Shown: positions 27,258-35,582, counted from the first letter of the stretch. The stretch is DNA of 64,000 nucleotides from Enterococcus saigonensis (GCF_011397115.1 NZ_AP022822.1:1493501-1557500), one strand, 5' to 3'. The notes: a model not told the origin generated them from the letters alone. A program made the numbers and translations.

Positions 27258-27785
27258 ATGGATAATTTTTTTAAAACATTTCGGGAAAACTTATTGTTAA
27301 GTGGGATTGGCTATAGTATTTTAGGTGTTTTAATCTTGATCAAACCAGAACCTTTCTTCAATATAATCGTCTACATTTTCGCAGCTTTCTTTGGCGTTAT
27401 GGGTATTATTAACTTAATCAACAATCAGCGCGCAAAAAAAGGGGGGTATTCTAGCTCTCAACTAACAACGGGTATTCTACTCTTAGTAGCTGCCTTGTTA
27501 ATTTTGATTTTTGCTAAGGGAATTGTTTCTATTATTCCCTTTTTCCTAGGGCTATTTATTCTAATCAGTGGAATTACCCAATTGATGCAGGAATTACAAT
27601 TAAAAAAAGACGGCGTAGCTCGCACTGGATGGTTTATTTTTAGCATCTTAATGATTATCGCCGGTGCATTACTCTTATTTAATCCATTTCGTAGTGTTTT
27701 ACTCGTTTTCCAAATTTTCGGTGGATTATTAGTTGTCTTAGGCGTTTCGCGCTTAATTGATTTTTTCCGTTTAAGAAATCTTTAA
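27258..27785 (+). CDS. HdeD-like (DUF308) membrane protein
   Basis: The 175-residue protein contains six short hydrophobic segments in three repeated pairs, with a Gly-rich pattern (GYSILGVLILIKPEPFF, FLGLFILISGITQLMQELQ, IIAGALLLFNPFRS) that is typical of the DUF308/HdeD family. E. coli HdeD takes part in acid resistance; most Firmicutes members have no known role. ATG follows GAGGAG. It is a single gene. Confidence 0.8.
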   Translation: MDNFFKTFRENLLLSGIGYSILGVLILIKPEPFFNIIVYIFAAFFGVMGIINLINNQRAKKGGYSSSQLTTGILLLVAALLILIFAKGIVSIIPFFLGLFILISGITQLMQELQLKKDGVARTGWFIFSILMIIAGALLLFNPFRSVLLVFQIFGGLLVVLGVSRLIDFFRLRNL

Positions 27786-27884
27786 AATCATCATTATGAC
27801 AATCTTTTTAAAGTTTTTCGCCGCTTTTTTTAATCATTCCCCGTTATAATACTGTTGTTATCAGCGAATACGGGAGGTGAAAAT

Positions 27885-28331
27885 ATGCCAATTGAAAAAA
27901 GCCAACTAAAGCAACAACCTGTAATTATCGTAAAAGACGATCGGGGGCAGATATTAAGAAAAGTTTCTGTAAAAGAATGGATGGAAAATCATCCTTTTGA
28001 TAATACCAAAGAAGATTTTGAATTAAAATTGTATCGTGAAGCTTTAAATTATTTTTATTTAAAGAATTATGATCAAGCAGAAGATTTATTAATTTATCTT
28101 TGTGAAGGAACCGCTTATCAGCGTTATGAATATACAGAACGCTTAGCCACTTTGTATCACACCCAAAATCGTTTGGATAAAGAACGGTGTATTTTACTCC
28201 TTGCCAAAAGAGCCCAGGAAAAAAATAACGCTCCAAAAGAGTTACTCCATCGGATTACAAGACGTTTGAGTAAAGTTGACGAACTACTCAACCACTATCA
28301 AAAAACTAACAATCTTTTAGTTTTAAATTAA
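27885..28331 (+). CDS. Conserved hypothetical protein with TPR-like helices
   Basis: I start at ATG 27885 behind GGGAGGTG; a frame extension to 27855 lacks a ribosome site. A TATAAT lies at 27845. The 148-residue protein is soluble. Residues ~45-130 look like two or three antiparallel helix pairs (LYREALNYFYLKNYDQAEDLLIYL, RYEYTERLATLYHTQNRLDKERCILLLAK), reminiscent of tetratricopeptide repeats but too divergent to be sure. No catalytic motif is seen. It converges on the EndA-like nuclease gene with a shared terminator. Confidence 0.65.
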   Translation: MPIEKSQLKQQPVIIVKDDRGQILRKVSVKEWMENHPFDNTKEDFELKLYREALNYFYLKNYDQAEDLLIYLCEGTAYQRYEYTERLATLYHTQNRLDKERCILLLAKRAQEKNNAPKELLHRITRRLSKVDELLNHYQKTNNLLVLN

Positions 28332-28380
28332 AAATAGCTCACTGGCTGATTACAACTCAATCATCTAGTGGGCTATTTTT
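28330..28380. terminator. Bidirectional terminator
   Basis: AAAATAGCTCACT pairs with AGTGGGCTATTTT between converging genes. Confidence 0.85.
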
Positions 28381-28392
28381 TACTCTTAGTCT

Positions 28393-29331
28393 TTATTTTT
28401 CAGCTGAACTACCACTTTTTACTATTTGACTGGTACCGTCAGCATAATTTAGTTTCACATTATCTTGAACATTAAAAATATAAACATTAAATTGAATGGT
28501 ATCGCTATTTACTGACTGCGCCATTAAATGAACCCCGCGTGCTAAAAGTTCGTTATTGCGAAATATGGGTGTTACTTCATAACGGACAAAATGATCTTTA
28601 TCTTGCTCCAAATAATACTTAATATCCATTTCAAAGCGTAACATTTCAGGGTTATTAAGTTGGCGCGTACCAGTAATCAAATTCTGCCAATTTGCGTTCT
28701 CTCCTGCTAAAGCAAATCCAATTAAATGAGAACGATTATACAAATAGCTACCGCCTATTTTTTTATTTCGCCAACCAGTAGGTGTTACTTTTGAAATATC
28801 ACCACGCTTTTTTGTGGGCATCAAACTTTGATTTAGTAACGCTTCAGCCCCAGTTGCTCGATTCAACGTATCCAGTGGATAGTATTTTTCCCATGCACCT
28901 TCTTTAGTAGATAATTCTGCCTTTGAAAAAGTTGGGCGACCATGATTAATTTCAATCGTTTGTTGCCCATCAAAATTTAACAGCGCTAATTTATTTTTTA
29001 AAGCCTGTAGTTTAGCACTACTCTGTTGGCGACTATTCTGTTTTGAATCATTTTTTGTCGAATCGACTGTCTGAGACGTTGCGTCAAAAAGATCTGATTG
29101 TGACTCGCTTGTAGTAATTATTGTGGATTCTGCTGTATCTTTATCTTTATTTGTAACCTGCTGTTGATTAACTGGCTCTAACAGTCCGCTTCCTGTTAAT
29201 AAAGCGACTACTGCTGTAGCCATTAAAACTAAACTCGGCTTTTTTTTACGCTGCCTTTTTATAGCTTGAATCAAAAAAATAATCCCGATGATTATTCCCA
29301 ATAGGCCACCTAATATTAAAATAGTATCCAT
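28393..29331 (-). CDS. DNA/RNA non-specific endonuclease, EndA-like, membrane-anchored
   Basis: The 312-residue protein begins with one or two membrane segments (about residues 3-50, DTILILGGLLGIIIGIIF), then a Ser/Thr/Gln-rich linker to about 110. The nuclease domain follows with GWRNKKIGGSYLYNRSHLIGF and NLITGTRQLNN. The His in NRSHL corresponds to the catalytic His of the DRGH motif in beta-beta-alpha metal nucleases such as streptococcal EndA. The orientation suggests a surface nuclease that degrades extracellular DNA or takes part in DNA uptake. The family is firm; the role is inferred from EndA. ATG follows AGGAAACAG. Confidence 0.85.
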   Translation of the reverse strand: MDTILILGGLLGIIIGIIFLIQAIKRQRKKKPSLVLMATAVVALLTGSGLLEPVNQQQVTNKDKDTAESTIITTSESQSDLFDATSQTVDSTKNDSKQNSRQQSSAKLQALKNKLALLNFDGQQTIEINHGRPTFSKAELSTKEGAWEKYYPLDTLNRATGAEALLNQSLMPTKKRGDISKVTPTGWRNKKIGGSYLYNRSHLIGFALAGENANWQNLITGTRQLNNPEMLRFEMDIKYYLEQDKDHFVRYEVTPIFRNNELLARGVHLMAQSVNSDTIQFNVYIFNVQDNVKLNYADGTSQIVKSGSSAEK

Positions 29332-29510
29332 CTGTTTCCTTCTTTTCTATAAATTTAAATCACCTTTATACACTAGCAAATGGCTTTTTAGAAAACAAGC
29401 AGAAATATTCCACTCCTTGTATTTTTTCTTTTCATCTGCCAAAAATTACTAGTCCTTTTCCTTGAAATAAAAATTTCATTGACATAAAATAAATCATAGT
29501 TTCAATTTAT

Positions 29511-29594
29511 GCGGAGTTGGTGGAACGGCAGACACGTATGCTTCAGGCGCATATGTCCATGATGGACGTGAGGGTTCAAATCCCTTACTCCGCA
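29511..29594 (+). tRNA. tRNA-Leu (anticodon CAG)
   Basis: The acceptor arms GCGGAGT and ACTCCGC pair, and a long variable arm typical of tRNA-Leu is present. The anticodon stem TATGC/GCATA (29537-29541, 29549-29553) encloses the loop TTCAGGC with anticodon CAG at 29544-29546. The T arm has GGGTTCAAATCCC. The discriminator is A and the 3' CCA is not encoded. It stands alone, not in a cluster. Confidence 0.95.
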
Positions 29595-29705
29595 TTTTTA
29601 TGAGTAAAATAATTCCAAGTTTTTGTCGCAAGATTACTGTACTGAAGGAAAATATTTTATTCCTAAGCATTTTTTAACCAATACAAATTAGTTAGGAGAA
29701 ATTTT

Positions 29706-30011
29706 ATGCCATTTATCGCTATTTTAATTGATGCCTTAACTTTAGGCGCTTATTTTTTACAACTAAATAATAATTCTAATACCTTGCGTTTTTTAGGATT
29801 GATTTTTCAGGGAGTAATGACAGTTCTATTACTACTGTTGCTAATTGGTTATCATGGCAAACGGCACACGGGCTATCGACCGGAAGGATATTCGTATTTC
29901 ACCATTCGTTTTGGTATAATGGTATTTTCTTTTCTAATTAATGCCATTGTCCTGTTCCTTTATATTTTAAACTTCATTGGAGCGAATAATCTAATTTTTT
30001 CTAATTTCTAA
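29706..30011 (+). CDS. Small membrane protein of unknown function
   Basis: The 101-residue product has three hydrophobic helices (residues ~3-17, ~30-48 and ~70-92) with a short polar loop GYHGKRHTGYRPEGYSYF between the second and third. ATG follows TTAGGAG. I do not recognise the family. It lies between tRNA-Leu and a candidate structured RNA and shares no operon with either neighbour. Confidence 0.65.
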   Translation: MPFIAILIDALTLGAYFLQLNNNSNTLRFLGLIFQGVMTVLLLLLLIGYHGKRHTGYRPEGYSYFTIRFGIMVFSFLINAIVLFLYILNFIGANNLIFSNF

Positions 30012-30069
30012 TAAGTATTAATTATTTTATAAGTTCTATCTTAAAATAATTAGTCTGCTAATAATCTGT

Positions 30070-30296
30070 TATACTTAATCCTACGCGAAAAATATTGTTA
30101 TGCGATAGATTAATTTATTTCGTTGAATTTAATCAAACTGGCGTAACTTAGGAGTTACATGGATGTATTAGAGGTTAGGGAATACATCGTTTAAACGAGA
30201 AATAACTTGAATTTTTAGTAATAGTCTTGATCCAACCTTAAATAATAATATTGATTAGTCAGATAGCCTTCTCTAGTAATAGAGAGGGCTATTGTC
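30070..30296 (+). ncRNA. Candidate structured RNA (possibly 6S-like; identity open)
   Basis: A TATACT -10 at 30070-30075 (weak -35) would start a transcript near 30082. AATATTGTTAT (30091-30101) pairs with ATAATAATATT (30242-30252), closing a ~160-base domain. Inside it, ATCAAACT pairs with AGTCTTGAT (one bulge), and two hairpins form: GTAACT-tagg-AGTTAC, and GATGTATT with AATACATC. The stem ATAGCCTTCTCT / AGAGAGGGCTAT (30263-30292) ends the region, with only a weak T-run. There is no ORF. Size and closed rod-like shape would suit 6S RNA, but I cannot match its conserved bases, so this is a structural call only. Confidence 0.45.
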
Positions 30297-30384
30297 CATT
30301 TTAAAGAACTTTTTTGTTTTTTTCTTTACAAAACAAACGCGTGTTCGTATAATTAAGTTATCAAATTAGTTGGAAGTGATTTTA

Positions 30385-30738
30385 TTGTCCTCTTATCAAG
30401 ATCGTAAACTATTAAAATGGAATGGTTTTTATTTATCAGAACACACTCGTCAGTTAGCCGTGTCAAAAGCAAAAAAGGTACATATCTGGCCTGCTAAAAT
30501 TGCGATGGACAAAAGAAGAATCGACCAAATCTTATATGAAGCCCAGTTGAAAGATCGCTGGATTGCCATTCAAAAAGAAGAAGTAGACGAGGAAGGCCAC
30601 TATTTTCCTGATATTATCGGCAAAATACAAGGCTATGATGAATTAGGAATTTATCTTGCAAATCAAAAAGTTGATTACGATGAAATAAGAAATGTCGCTT
30701 TTACAACTGTGCCAAAATGGTCCGAATTGGAGGAATAG
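30385..30738 (+). CDS. YolD-like protein
   Basis: I start at TTG 30385, 8 bases after GGAAGTG; the frame extends to 30370 but that TTG is part of the ribosome site. The 117-residue protein begins SSYQDRKLLKWNGFYLSEHT, the pattern DR..(I/L)KW.....PEH of YolD-like proteins. It ends with IIGKIQGYDELGIYLANQKVDYDEIRNVAF, resembling the YolD C-terminal strand region. YolD-like genes usually sit beside a Y-family polymerase (UvrX/ImpB) in an SOS or mobile context. No polymerase is next to it here, so this is an orphan. The next gene starts 2 bases after its stop. Confidence 0.65.
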   Translation: MSSYQDRKLLKWNGFYLSEHTRQLAVSKAKKVHIWPAKIAMDKRRIDQILYEAQLKDRWIAIQKEEVDEEGHYFPDIIGKIQGYDELGIYLANQKVDYDEIRNVAFTTVPKWSELEE

Positions 30739-30740
30739 TG

Positions 30741-31010
30741 ATGATGAATTTAAAAGGTACTGTTCATCAAATCAAAATCTTAAAAATATCTGATCAGCCT
30801 TTGGTCTACTTTCAATTAAATGACTTTCATTGCCTAATTGCTACCCATGCGCTGAATTTTTTAGCCGATGTAGCTATCGGCAGTACAATTAGAATTGCGG
30901 GTTATTATAACTCACGTAAGCAGTTTATCGTAAAAAAATATAGTCTCCTTGGGAAATCACAAATTGTTATTGCATTTGAAAACAGCTTATATCCGCCTAA
31001 ACATATTTAA
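30741..31010 (+). CDS. Small hypothetical protein, YolD partner, possible OB-fold
   Basis: ATG 30741 lies 7 bases after GGAGG, which is inside the end of the upstream YolD-like gene, so translation is coupled. The 89-residue product is all-beta in character (KGTVHQIKILKISDQPLVYFQL, GSTIRIAGYYNSRKQFIVKKYSLLG). This pattern suggests a small OB-fold nucleic-acid-binding domain, but the fold is inferred only. It has no recognised motif. It probably works with the YolD-like protein. Confidence 0.55.
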   Translation: MMNLKGTVHQIKILKISDQPLVYFQLNDFHCLIATHALNFLADVAIGSTIRIAGYYNSRKQFIVKKYSLLGKSQIVIAFENSLYPPKHI

Positions 31011-31020
31011 TTTCTAACTG

Positions 31021-31049
31021 AAAAAAGAAGCATTTTACTGCTTCTTTTC
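31021..31049. terminator. Bidirectional terminator
   Basis: AAAAGAAGC and GCTTCTTTT form a stem with A and T flanks between converging genes; the left arm of the next gene's stop overlaps it. Confidence 0.8.
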
Positions 31050-32819
31050 GTAGATTGTTTCAATTATTTGATTAGCTAAATAAAATACACGATCATGACT
31101 CTTTGGTCGCGGCGATGCTGCATTAAGCCAATCCAGTCCCTCCAAGGGAATGCCATAGCAAAAAATATGAGGCTGCAGTTTTCCTTTACTGTCAATTATT
31201 TGATGTGTCTGGCGATGAACTAATAGCGCCCCTGTCTCATGTTTCTCTCCTTCAAAAATAACAATATGAGGGGCTAAGTAGCCTTTGTCACGCATTTTGT
31301 TGATTAGTGGATTTTTCGTTTTTGCTAAATCCGTCTTTGGTAAGCGCGCTTCAATTAGATTTTTTCCTTTAAAGCAACGCTTTTTATCTTTTTTACTGTA
31401 TGCAATAAATTCTCCATTCTTTTGTTCTACTACCATCTCAGGGGCTAAAAAATCGACAAAGCCAGCTTTATAAAAAGCTGCTAGTTGTTTTTGTCGAATA
31501 ACAGGCGCACCAATTGCTAAAAAGCTGTAGCTTCGATTAAAATCTCCCCAAAAATCTTGATAATATTCTTTTGGCGCAAATTTTTCATGATCTAACATAT
31601 AATTAAAAGGCGCCTGGAGTTCTTTAAACGTATCTATTGCCGCGGCAATTGCACCTCTTTTATTTCCTAGTTCTGCTTGTTTAATATCTTCTTGTAAATA
31701 ATTAAAAATGAATTCAGAAAAATCTGTTGCAGGAATATCTTGAGCAGGGTTCAAAAGTTTGTCCCAATCTAATTTATAATGCTTTGGAATGCAGTATTTT
31801 TTCAAAAGTGTATTGGTATCTTGTTTCTGATAATCAAACAAAAATTTGACCATATCAACGTTACTGTTCTTAAGAGCTATTTTGTAATAAACCAATTCCG
31901 CTTCTTTTTTTAATCTATCAACTATCTCTGTGACGGACCCTTGGAATTGGGTCATAAATTTTTTTGTTAGAATTTGTGGCTGTGCCTCTTCTCCAGGCAA
32001 TTTTTGATTGATTGGGCGTGCACGATAAGGCACGCCTCTACCCGAACCAACGATAACTTTTTCTTCTCTACCTGAGGGCTGATAAATTATTTCACCTTCT
32101 TTTTCAATAAACTTGCCTCCCCATTTATTGACCAATAAAGATAAGTAGTCATAAAAACTCAGTCCTACCCCTCGAATAATGATAGCCCCTTGTACCAAAT
32201 TTTCTAATGGCACATCAACAGGATTAGCTGGACCCTGATAGAATAATTTATTGGCTTTTGCGAAAGTTCGATTTTTTTTCTCTTCTTTACTATCTTGATT
32301 GGATGCGTGTCCTGTTGCCAAAATTACATCTGAAACAGGATATGTCTTTTCTCCTGTTAAAATGATTTTATCTGCTACAACTGTTAAATCTATGATTTTT
32401 TCTTTCATAAAATGTACCGTAACAGATTCTGGTATTTTCTTTAAGATTTCAGAAAAAAACCACCGCTGATAGATCCCGTAATACCGACGTGAACAATAAT
32501 CATTTTTAGCCAAATTTGTCTCAAAGAGAAATTCTTCTTCCGCTAATAAATTTAGTGAAGCTAAAAAATCTATTGCTTCATTTTGACTCCATTCTCCAAG
32601 ATTAGGCCCTTCATCTTCTGAAAATAGTGTTACGTGTTGCATGACCGTATTCATTATCACTTCACTACTTTGATTGCTACGCCATACTTTGCCTCCTGGT
32701 CCATGAGGATCAAAAATTAAAATGGTTACTTCTTCATTAAGTGCGACTGCTTTTTTAACTAAAGTATTTAAAGCAATTAACCCAAACGGTCCACCACCGA
32801 TAATCGCAATTTTTTTCAT
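31035..32819 (-). CDS. FAD/NAD(P)-binding protein (PF13454-type)
   Basis: The 594-residue flavoprotein starts MKKIAIIGGGPFGLIALN, a dinucleotide-binding GxGxxG motif. It continues with the family features FDPHGPGGKVWRSNQSSEVIMNTVMQHVTLF and DVILATGHASNQ. These match the FAD-NAD(P)-binding family related to N-hydroxylating monooxygenases and the HpyO group, whose substrates are mostly unknown. ATG follows AAGGAGGAC. It is monocistronic. No transport or biosynthesis neighbour hints at a pathway, so only a redox role can be stated. Confidence 0.82.
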   Translation of the reverse strand: MKKIAIIGGGPFGLIALNTLVKKAVALNEEVTILIFDPHGPGGKVWRSNQSSEVIMNTVMQHVTLFSEDEGPNLGEWSQNEAIDFLASLNLLAEEEFLFETNLAKNDYCSRRYYGIYQRWFFSEILKKIPESVTVHFMKEKIIDLTVVADKIILTGEKTYPVSDVILATGHASNQDSKEEKKNRTFAKANKLFYQGPANPVDVPLENLVQGAIIIRGVGLSFYDYLSLLVNKWGGKFIEKEGEIIYQPSGREEKVIVGSGRGVPYRARPINQKLPGEEAQPQILTKKFMTQFQGSVTEIVDRLKKEAELVYYKIALKNSNVDMVKFLFDYQKQDTNTLLKKYCIPKHYKLDWDKLLNPAQDIPATDFSEFIFNYLQEDIKQAELGNKRGAIAAAIDTFKELQAPFNYMLDHEKFAPKEYYQDFWGDFNRSYSFLAIGAPVIRQKQLAAFYKAGFVDFLAPEMVVEQKNGEFIAYSKKDKKRCFKGKNLIEARLPKTDLAKTKNPLINKMRDKGYLAPHIVIFEGEKHETGALLVHRQTHQIIDSKGKLQPHIFCYGIPLEGLDWLNAASPRPKSHDRVFYLANQIIETIYEKKQ

Positions 32820-32975
32820 TTCTTGTCCTCCTTTTTATTATGAAATAGTTGAAAGTAATCATTTTCTTACCTATCTAATTTGATTTATTATCAGGTCAGC
32901 TATTCTATATGTTTTTATTTACTACTCTTAGATTAAAGAATAATGGTAGCGCATGCAAATCTAAACTCTAATTAT

Positions 32976-33008
32976 AAAAAAATGAGCCCAGAATTGGACT
33001 CATCTTTT
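32976..33008 (-). terminator. Terminator of the 33.0-33.8 kb gene pair
   Basis: Read leftwards GATGAGTCCAATTC pairs with the GGGCTCATTTTTT arm; T-run at the end. Confidence 0.75.
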
Positions 33009-33009
33009 C

Positions 33010-33321
33010 TTATGCAATCTTTTCAGTTCGGATAAAATAACCTTCTGTTGATTCACTAATTTGATTTAGAATGTGAAAACCCTCTTCTTCATCATAGCGA
33101 GGCACTTCAAATAGCAGCACCTGTTGTCTTCTTTGCGGAACACCAATAATTAATTCATCTGAAACCATGTGCATTGCCATAATATTAGAAATTTGTCGTC
33201 CTAATTTAGACAACTCCTGCACATTTTTATCTAAACGCCATTGCGAATTATTCATTAAACGCAAACTACTAACCAAAATACCACTCTTGATTGTCTTCTC
33301 AGCTATAACAGGACGCCACAT
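33010..33321 (-). CDS. Hypothetical protein, second of a pair
   Basis: The 103-residue product starts at ATG 33321, 5 bases after AGGTGG and immediately after the stop of the upstream gene (TAA-ATG), so the two are translationally coupled. It is soluble, with no membrane segment or known motif. The centre reads ELSKLGRQISNIMAMHMVSDELIIGV, and the end is FHILNQISESTEGYF. I do not recognise the family. Confidence 0.55.
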   Translation of the reverse strand: MWRPVIAEKTIKSGILVSSLRLMNNSQWRLDKNVQELSKLGRQISNIMAMHMVSDELIIGVPQRRQQVLLFEVPRYDEEEGFHILNQISESTEGYFIRTEKIA

Positions 33322-33693
33322 TTAAGCCACCTGCTGACTAAGAAGATACTCTTCAATTGTAATTGGCGAATCACTTGCTACAGTTACGGTTATTAAACTA
33401 CGAAATTTTGTTGCAACTTTCTTTAAATTTTCGGCTTCTTTTAAGGTACAATCGATGTAAAAAATGACACCATCATACTCTTCTTCAAAGTTAGTTAAAA
33501 ACTTTTCAGCTTGTATCAGCCACTCATCTTTATGTGTTAAACTTTCATAAAAAATAACTTGTTTGTTACGCAAATAATTTTCAGGCAACTTATTAGGAAA
33601 ACCAACCACTGCAATTTTTTCTCCTGTATGGTGTCGTTTTATGTGTTCCCACACATGATTTATTTTTCGTGCATTTCCTTTGATTATATACAT
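33322..33693 (-). CDS. Hypothetical protein, first of a pair
   Basis: The 123-residue product starts at ATG 33693, 8 bases after AAGGAG. It has an alternating strand/helix pattern (EKIAVVGFPNKLPENYL, VIFYESLTHKDEWLIQAEKFL, YDGVIFYIDCTLKEAENLKKVA, LITVTVASDSP) that resembles a small Rossmann-like fold without a nucleotide-binding loop. The function is unknown. It forms an operon with the next gene and perhaps with a 19-codon ORF upstream. Confidence 0.55.
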   Translation of the reverse strand: MYIIKGNARKINHVWEHIKRHHTGEKIAVVGFPNKLPENYLRNKQVIFYESLTHKDEWLIQAEKFLTNFEEEYDGVIFYIDCTLKEAENLKKVATKFRSLITVTVASDSPITIEEYLLSQQVA

Positions 33694-33705
33694 TTTCGCT
33701 ACTCC

Positions 33706-33765
33706 TTAATTTTTGATTATTTTCTTATGACGGCAATAGCTTACCATCCCTTGTCCTTCTTGCAA
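33706..33765 (-). CDS. Possible 19-residue leader peptide ORF
   Basis: TTG at 33765 lies 8 bases after a very strong ribosome site (GAGGAGGTGAT) and encodes MQEGQGMVSYCRHKKIIKN before TAA. The stop is 12 bases before the next gene's ATG. The strong site and tight spacing suggest it may be translated; its shortness leaves chance open. Confidence 0.35.
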   Translation of the reverse strand: MQEGQGMVSYCRHKKIIKN

Positions 33766-33934
33766 GACTATCACCTCCTCTAATCCCAAATAAGTAATAA
33801 CGACTACTTACAACACTATCAAATAAATTATTTAAAGCAACTATCGTAAGAAAACGGTAAATAACTTTCTTACCAAGTTCTTATATACTTCCTTCAAAAA
33901 GTAAAATAAGAACGATGCCAGTTGGTCTTAGTAC

Positions 33935-33976
33935 AAAAAAACTACCCAAAGGATTGTATCTTTGGGTAGTTTTTTT
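33935..33976 (-). terminator. Terminator of the 55-residue membrane protein gene
   Basis: AAACTACCCAAAG (33939-33951) pairs with CTTTGGGTAGTTT (33960-33972), with T-runs on both sides. Confidence 0.85.
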
Positions 33977-34143
33977 CAGTTATCATATTTTCCATCATTA
34001 CTAAATACAAAAAATACTAATAGCCCCACACCTATTATGGAACAAGCAGCACCAAGTAACGGAACAACTTTCCCCATCTCAGTCACAGTCATAAGAATTG
34101 AGCCACCCACAAAGAGAAAACCTGACGCAAGTAGATTTTTCAT
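33976..34143 (-). CDS. Small two-helix membrane protein, 55 residues
   Basis: A short ORF starts at ATG 34143, with AGGAG 8 bases upstream, and ends with TGA inside the terminator hairpin. It codes for MKNLLASGFLFVGGSILMT, then VTEMGKVVPLLGAACSIIG and a hydrophobic end finishing SNDGKYDN. Two membrane helices are likely. The good ribosome site and dedicated terminator argue for a real gene. No family is recognised. Confidence 0.65.
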   Translation of the reverse strand: MKNLLASGFLFVGGSILMTVTEMGKVVPLLGAACSIIGVGLLVFFVFSNDGKYDN

Positions 34144-34298
34144 AATACACTCCTTTGTAAGACAGGACGGTTTAGCGAATTTTTTCTTGTAGGAAATTGG
34201 TACAATTATTATACCTGATTCTTTTATTCGTAAACAATTATACTGCTTATGCTTATATCTTATTTAAGCTATCATCAAAATAGAATGTTCAACGCTAT

Positions 34299-35291
34299 TT
34301 AACTGTTTAAAAAATGAACTAATTTTTTAAACGTCTTTTCAGCTTCTGGTTTATTAAAATCAAACTGATATTCATGACCTAATTCTGGTTTGTCATAAGA
34401 AATCTTTGTTACTGACAAATTTTGCTTTTTCAAAGCATCAACAGTCTTATCCATCTGTTTTGTAAACGTCTTTTGATTACCATCAGTGAAAAAGAAGTCT
34501 TGGGAAAACTCTTTTGCGTGTTTTGCCAAAGATAAATTTTTGATTTCTTCCCTATTTGAAAAATTTTTATCTCCAAAATAAGCCCAACCACTTTGTTTAA
34601 ATAAAAAGCTTGAAACGGTGTCATCAATCTCTGTGAATTTATCAGGTTCAAGAAGACCAGAAAGCGAGATAAATTTCCGAACTTGAGAACTTTCCAGGGC
34701 TGGTTTCAAATGATTTTTTACTTGCAAATTATTATTTGTTAAGCTAAGCAGATATTCGCTGGCAATTTGGGCCCCTGCTGAATCACCACCTAAACGAATA
34801 TTATCCCAATCAATCCGAAGCTTACTTTGCTTTATTGCCACAATTGCTTCGTTTAGCTGTTGAACAGGTGTTGGATGTTTGGCTTCAGGCGCAAGTGCAT
34901 AATTAAGATTAACCACTATTGTTTTTGTTTGCGCACACAACATGGTTAAATAGTCTTTGCAATCTCTTTTATCACCACCCACATATGCACCACCATGTAC
35001 CCAAAATAAAACAGGTACATTCTCTTTTAAATTTTTGGGCGCATAGACATCCAAAATATTATTTTCATTTTCTGACGGATATTTTTCATCAGTTGTGATG
35101 GTTATTTCTTGCATATTTTCGTTAAAAAAGTTCGGTCTATCATAAACTTGTGTCTTTTGGCTCGTATCAAATTGCTTACGAACGAATAAACTAACCGGTT
35201 TTGGTGTGAGCTGTAGAGTTAGCCAACTCCCAATAATGATTATTCCTAGAAGAATTAGTAAACTTAAAAGAATACGTTTAAACCACTTCAT
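34299..35291 (-). CDS. Alpha/beta hydrolase (HSL/acetyl-esterase type), membrane-anchored
   Basis: The 330-residue protein has one N-terminal membrane helix (about residues 6-27), then an esterase domain with the oxyanion-hole motif WVHGGAYVGG and nucleophile elbow GDSAGAQ. A late His in ELGHEYQF completes a plausible triad. It belongs to the hormone-sensitive-lipase/carboxylesterase type. ATG 35291 is just 3 bases after the stop of the sorting-signal fragment, with AGGAG inside that fragment, so it was originally the last cistron of the glycan operon. The IS30 insertion upstream is likely to be polar on it. It may remove acetyl groups from glycans outside the cell. Confidence 0.85.
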   Translation of the reverse strand: MKWFKRILLSLLILLGIIIIGSWLTLQLTPKPVSLFVRKQFDTSQKTQVYDRPNFFNENMQEITITTDEKYPSENENNILDVYAPKNLKENVPVLFWVHGGAYVGGDKRDCKDYLTMLCAQTKTIVVNLNYALAPEAKHPTPVQQLNEAIVAIKQSKLRIDWDNIRLGGDSAGAQIASEYLLSLTNNNLQVKNHLKPALESSQVRKFISLSGLLEPDKFTEIDDTVSSFLFKQSGWAYFGDKNFSNREEIKNLSLAKHAKEFSQDFFFTDGNQKTFTKQMDKTVDALKKQNLSVTKISYDKPELGHEYQFDFNKPEAEKTFKKLVHFLNS

Positions 35292-35294
35292 ATA

Positions 35295-35582
35295 TTATCT
35301 CCTTTTTTGCCAATAAACACTACCTAAAACGAATACGATAAGTAATATACCGACTACCACAAATGTCGTAGATCGCTTTTCTCCCGTATTGGGATAACGT
35401 TTTAAGTCTTGATTATTTGTGCTTTTTGTTTGTTTCACTTTTGTAGAACTAGAAGTAGTATCCGTTGTAGTATTAGACGGTAAAATCTGATTGTCTGTAC
35501 TTGGTGTACTGCTTGTATCTGTGTTTTGGCCATTAGTGTTGGAATCATTAGTAGTTATATCATCTTTTTTATATTCGCCGAT
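35295..35582 (-). pseudogene. C-terminal cell-wall sorting fragment of the interrupted wall-anchored hydrolase
   Basis: Read leftwards from the IS border this stretch codes GEYKKDDITTNDSNTNG, a Ser/Thr-rich linker of about 40 residues, then the sorting signal YPNTGEKRS, a hydrophobic segment (TTFVVVGILLIVFVLGSVY) and a positive tail WQKRR. YPNTG is a variant of LPXTG. It has no start codon and is cut off by the IS element. Joining it to the hydrolase ORF across one AT copy keeps the frame. Confidence 0.85.
35581..35582. repeat. Target-site duplication, left copy (AT)
   Basis: The AT here equals the AT at 36631-36632. Removing the IS plus one AT takes out 1050 bp and restores the host reading frame. 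Confidence 0.65.

Noticed and set aside
30082..30296. RNase P RNA or tmRNA as identity of the structured region
   Set aside because: It is too short, and the conserved P4 bases of RNase P and the tRNA-like ends and peptide tag of tmRNA are absent.
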